A stretch of 8,655 bases of DNA, taken from an uncultured Eubacteriales bacterium (GTDB lineage Bacteria; Bacillota; Clostridia; Oscillospirales; CAG-272). The translations under genes were made by a program, and so were the position numbers. Below the pieces are notes generated by a model. That model did not search any database and was not told the DNA's origin. It saw nothing but the letters and a program-made list of their open reading frames with translations. This document shows, in pieces, positions 5,646-8,655 of the stretch. Where the stretch lies: assembly GCA_905210485.1 (NCBI GenBank), contig CAJLXA010000057.1, positions 1-8,655 on the forward strand, in the 5' to 3' direction. Positions within the stretch are counted from its first letter, which is position 1. Every line of letters starts with the position of its first letter.

Positions 5646-6442
5646 TAAATACGGAAAAAAGAAATCCGCTGACAACGCATATCGACCGAATGACAACGCC
5701 CGAAATGCTGGCGGTCATGCAACGGGAAAACGAGAATGCCGTCGCCGCCGTGGGGCAGGTTCTGCCGGACATGACGGTCGCTGTTGAAAAAATCGCCGCA
5801 CGCATGAAAGAGGGCGGCCGGCTGTTCTATGTCGGTTGCGGCACTTCCGGCCGGCTCGGCGTTCTCGACGCCGCGGAATGTCCGCCCACTTTCGGCATTG
5901 CCCCGGATCGCGTGATTGCCGTCGTTGCCGGCGGCGAACGCGCTATGCGCAGTGCGATAGAAGGCAGTGAAGACGACGGAGATGCCGGGAAGCGGGCAAT
6001 CGCCGCATACGGTCTGACAGACAAGGATACGGTCGTCGGTATATCCGCCGCAGGAGGCGCGGCGTTTGTGCTGTCGGCAATCGCGGAAGCGCATGCCGCA
6101 GGGTGCTATACCGTAGGAATATCCTCCAACGCAGGGGCTCCGCTTTCTCTCGCCGTCGATACGACAATTACGCCGGACACCGGCGCAGAGGTTGTCACCG
6201 GCTCAACGCGAATGAAAGCCGGCACCGCGCAGAAACTGATCCTGAACATGATCTCGACGGGCGTCATGATACGCCTCGGATATGTATGCCAGAATCTTAT
6301 GATAAATCTGAAACCCATGAACCGGAAACTCCGGGAACGCATGATCCGTATTACGGCGGAACTCCTGCCTTGCAGTGAAGAGGCGGCGAGACAACGCCTG
6401 GAAACAGTCGGCTGGGATATAAGAAAAGCGATAGAAATGTAA
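5642..6442 (+). CDS. murQ: N-acetylmuramic acid 6-phosphate etherase MurQ
   Basis: A cytoplasmic SIS-fold lyase that cleaves the lactyl ether of MurNAc-6-P to GlcNAc-6-P and D-lactate, in cell-wall sugar salvage. Family motifs: TEKRNPLTTHID (4-15), VGCGTSGRLGVLDAAECPPTF (64-84) and IEGSEDD (106-112). GISSNAGAPLS (159-169) and TGAEVVTGSTRMKAGTAQK (180-198) follow. The two acidic residues corresponding to E. coli Glu83 and Glu114 are Glu79 and Glu110, with the same 31-residue spacing. At 266 residues it is about 30 shorter than typical MurQ (about 300). The protein ends right after the first C-terminal helical repeat (SEEAARQRLETVG, then AIEM), so the second repeat is missing. The start at 5642 follows AGAGGGAG (5627-5634), matches the family N-terminus, and overlaps the kinase stop by 4 bp. 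Confidence 0.95.
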   Translation: MINTEKRNPLTTHIDRMTTPEMLAVMQRENENAVAAVGQVLPDMTVAVEKIAARMKEGGRLFYVGCGTSGRLGVLDAAECPPTFGIAPDRVIAVVAGGERAMRSAIEGSEDDGDAGKRAIAAYGLTDKDTVVGISAAGGAAFVLSAIAEAHAAGCYTVGISSNAGAPLSLAVDTTITPDTGAEVVTGSTRMKAGTAQKLILNMISTGVMIRLGYVCQNLMINLKPMNRKLRERMIRITAELLPCSEEAARQRLETVGWDIRKAIEM

Positions 6443-6469
6443 TATAAAGTTTACAAACAAGAGGCATTT

Positions 6470-8587
6470 ATGAGGAATATAACTGTTGACGGGAAAAAGT
6501 ACAACATGCACTTTTTTGTGGCGGACGACGGCGCATGGCTGGCGAACGCCGACTTCGGGCATATAAAAACCGGAAAAACAACGCTGTTTTCCATGGTTGT
6601 CCGCGACCTTGAAAACGGAACGGAAGAAACGCTTACCGGTGATGCCGGATGGGGAAAGGTTTCGACGGAGGAAGACGCGGACTATCTTTTCCTGACATAC
6701 GGAAATCCCGAAAACGGTGCGGACCTTTCGGTAACCGTTACCGTGGCGTTGCACGAAAGCGGCGCCGCGTTCGATGTGCGCGTGTGCAATGCGGACGCGC
6801 GCTTCAGCGTTCTTTCCGCCGCTTATCCGATTCCGTCGCCGACCGATGAAACGTTTGACTTCTTTATGGCGAAAGGGCCGGGGCGATTGATCCGCGATTT
6901 CCGTCATCATCCGTATAATCTTTCTACTACGTACCCCTCCATTGAATATGCCATGCAGTATATGGCTTTTTTCACGGAAAAGGGCGGACTTTATGTCGGG
7001 CATCATGACAGAACCGGCGCGGTCAAGCATTACCGGATGCGTTCGGAAAACGGCGAAACCGATTTTGCGGTGATCTACCCCGCCGAAAATTTCGGAAAGG
7101 GCGCGAATTCCTTTTTACTGCGCGGCGGCGCCGTTTGGGAGCGGATTGACGGCGATTGGTATGACGCCGCCATGTTTTACAGGAAATTTGCCTGCACGGC
7201 GGACTGGATCCCGGTCATCAACCGTAACGGTCGCCCCGATACGCCGAAACGCTTTTCCGATGTGGCGTTCTGGATCATGGATTTCCTGCCGAATATCGCA
7301 GAACAGGGCGACAATATGCCCGAAAGTCTCCGCTACGGTTTGACAGACGATAAAGACGCATGGTGGAAAACGCCGATACGACTCGCCGAGGCGCTCGGCG
7401 TTCCTGTCGGATACCATGTTTATAACTGGCACAAAAATGCTTTCAATATTGATTATCCGCATTTTCTTCCCGCAAAAGACGATTTTCTTGCCGGCGTGCG
7501 GCGGTTACACGAAAAGGGAATTCTGGCCGCCCCCTATATCAACGCCGTCAGTTGGGAATCGCGCGACAATGCGCCGTCCGTTTCGGAGAGTTTCGCCGTC
7601 TCCGGGATACACTGTGCCGTAAGAGATGAAAAAGGGCGTATTGTCAAATGTGTTTATCCGCAGATAAAACCGGACGGCGAAAAAACTTTGCTTGTACCGA
7701 TCTGCCCGACCGTACCGCTCTGGCAGAAGATAATGGAGTCGCTTTCCCGTCGCATCGAACGTGAAACTGAGATAGACGGTATTTATTATGATGAAACGGC
7801 GGCGCATAAAACCTATGCCTGCACAAATCCCGCGCATCCGCATCAGCCGGGAAACGGCAGTTATTGCTATGAAAGCGTGCGGTCGATGATGGCAAAAATA
7901 CGCGCCGGGCGACCGGCGGGAAACTTTTCGTTTACCGAAGGAAACGCCGAGCAGTTTATGAATGCGTTCGACGGATTTTTGACATGGTATTGGGGAGACG
8001 ACGGCGAAGTGCCGGCATATCCCGCCATCTACTCGCAGTATATCACGCTTCTCGGCCGTACAACGGGCGGGAAGAAGAAAGGCGACGATTTCCTCTGCCG
8101 TTACGGGTTGGCCGCGTCGCTTGTTTACGGTCAGCAACTCGGCTGGATCAATGCGGATATTGTCGATGACCCTGCCCGTTTTCCGTTCCTTAAAAAATGC
8201 GCGGAACTTCGCTACGCACTGCGCGATGTGTTCCGCTGCGGCGCGATGCTCCGTCCTCCCGTAACAAAATGCAATCTTCCGCGACATGAAACGGGGCCGC
8301 ACCTTTGGTTTACCGATACGGTGTATATGGACGCGGTGCTGTCCGGTGCGTGGCAGGATCGCGACAAGGCGGAAACGCATCTCATCGTCGCCAATGCGGA
8401 CGTCGGGGCGGCAGAGTTCAAAATTTCGTTTTCGTTAAAGGAATACGGATTGTCCGGCGTCCCGTCGGCGCTTTCCGGTTATGAAACCGCGTACGATGCC
8501 GCAAACGGCAGATTAACGGTGCACGGAAAAATTGACGGTTGTGCGGTTTTGCATTTTTGCTTTGCATGCGATAAGATCGCGGAATAA
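6470..8587 (+). CDS. Putative cytoplasmic glycoside hydrolase (DUF6259-like)
   Basis: A 705-residue protein with no signal peptide or membrane segment. The layout fits a TIM-barrel glycosidase: an N-terminal beta-rich region (about 1-245), a central barrel (about 250-600), and a C-terminal beta domain (about 610-700). The barrel shows FWIMDFLPN (267-275), GVPVGYHVYNWHKN (310-323) and APYINAVSWESR (354-365). It also has EIDGIYYDE (434-442), where Asp436 or Asp441 could be the nucleophile, and FSFTEGNAEQF (486-496), where Glu490 could be the acid/base. These features recall DUF6259 proteins and distantly GH-D or GH101-type enzymes; the family name is from memory, the residue roles are guesses. 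It starts 27 bp after murQ with AAGAGG (6459-6464) and no terminator between, so it is cotranscribed. Context suggests it removes a sugar from an imported amino-sugar glycan or muropeptide. Substrate is unknown. Confidence 0.72.
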   Translation: MRNITVDGKKYNMHFFVADDGAWLANADFGHIKTGKTTLFSMVVRDLENGTEETLTGDAGWGKVSTEEDADYLFLTYGNPENGADLSVTVTVALHESGAAFDVRVCNADARFSVLSAAYPIPSPTDETFDFFMAKGPGRLIRDFRHHPYNLSTTYPSIEYAMQYMAFFTEKGGLYVGHHDRTGAVKHYRMRSENGETDFAVIYPAENFGKGANSFLLRGGAVWERIDGDWYDAAMFYRKFACTADWIPVINRNGRPDTPKRFSDVAFWIMDFLPNIAEQGDNMPESLRYGLTDDKDAWWKTPIRLAEALGVPVGYHVYNWHKNAFNIDYPHFLPAKDDFLAGVRRLHEKGILAAPYINAVSWESRDNAPSVSESFAVSGIHCAVRDEKGRIVKCVYPQIKPDGEKTLLVPICPTVPLWQKIMESLSRRIERETEIDGIYYDETAAHKTYACTNPAHPHQPGNGSYCYESVRSMMAKIRAGRPAGNFSFTEGNAEQFMNAFDGFLTWYWGDDGEVPAYPAIYSQYITLLGRTTGGKKKGDDFLCRYGLAASLVYGQQLGWINADIVDDPARFPFLKKCAELRYALRDVFRCGAMLRPPVTKCNLPRHETGPHLWFTDTVYMDAVLSGAWQDRDKAETHLIVANADVGAAEFKISFSLKEYGLSGVPSALSGYETAYDAANGRLTVHGKIDGCAVLHFCFACDKIAE

Positions 8588-8596
8588 TAGTCATAA

Positions 8597-8655
8597 CCAT
8601 CGGTAAACCGGTGGCTTGCACAGCCCCTATAAGGGGCAATTACAGGCACGACCCC
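8597..8655. repeat. Tandem hairpins, possible edge of an interspersed repeat or IS200/IS605-type element
   Basis: Ten bases after the last stop codon, CCATCGG-TAAA-CCGGTGG (8597-8614) forms a 7-bp stem with one T-G wobble. A second perfect 6-bp hairpin, GCCCCT-ATA-AGGGGC, lies at 8623-8637. A further GC-rich half-stem (GACCCC) is cut by the window end. There is no T-tract, so neither hairpin is a normal terminator. Serial hairpins like these occur at ends of IS200/IS605-family elements and in repeats scattered in clostridial genomes. No transposase is in the window, so the assignment is tentative. Confidence 0.45.

Noticed and set aside
6203..7030. Minus-strand frame of 275 codons spanning the murQ-hydrolase junction
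   Set aside because: It lies across two well-supported genes and an RBS on the other strand, with no recognisable domain.
7505..8380. Minus-strand frame of 291 codons inside the hydrolase gene
   Set aside because: Antisense shadow; the plus-strand frame has conserved glycosidase-like motifs throughout.
8597..8637. Hairpins as the operon's intrinsic terminator
   Set aside because: No run of T follows either stem, so no standard intrinsic terminator is seen in the window for this operon.

Overview
The window looks like a chromosomal segment of a Bacillota bacterium, probably a gut-type Clostridia lineage. This is inferred from strong AGGAGG-type ribosome binding sites, near-consensus sigma-A promoters, moderately high G+C, and protein sequences that read like clostridial family members (MscL, MurQ, a BadF-type amino-sugar kinase). 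I cannot name a genus from the sequence alone.

Region 1 (1-3582, minus strand) is a three-gene operon: a TerB_N/TerB_C protein, a BrxD-like (DUF2791-type) P-loop ATPase, and an Lhr-like DEIH-box helicase cut by the left window edge. This gene set and order matches the anti-phage system Shango (sngA-sngB-sngC). A promoter with a TATAAT -10 and TTGACT -35 drives it, with a perfect 12-bp tandem repeat just upstream. sngA and sngB overlap by 22 bp. sngB and sngC are separated by 50 bp holding a 7-bp inverted repeat beside the sngC ribosome binding site.

Region 2 (3583-4448) is a 258-bp divergent intergenic region carrying back-to-back promoters, followed by mscL, a monocistronic large-conductance mechanosensitive channel gene that ends in a strong intrinsic terminator.

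Region 3 (4454-8587, plus strand) is an amino-sugar salvage operon. It holds an unusual XRE-type HTH fused to a BadF/MurK-like sugar kinase, then murQ (MurNAc-6-phosphate etherase, with a shortened C-terminus), then a 705-residue cytoplasmic glycoside-hydrolase-like protein resembling DUF6259. The kinase and MurQ together would convert MurNAc to MurNAc-6-P and then to GlcNAc-6-P plus D-lactate. The hydrolase-like protein may release the sugar from an imported glycan. The HTH domain may let the kinase sense substrate and control its own promoter, whose -35/-10 spacer holds an imperfect palindrome.

Region 4 (8588-8655) is a run of small hairpins that looks like the edge of an interspersed repeat or of an IS200/IS605-type element continuing past the window. 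I see no tRNA, rRNA, CRISPR array or complete transposase. The best candidates for new biology are the HTH-kinase fusion with its possible operator, the glycosidase of unknown specificity in a MurNAc operon, and the regulatory repeats around the Shango genes.
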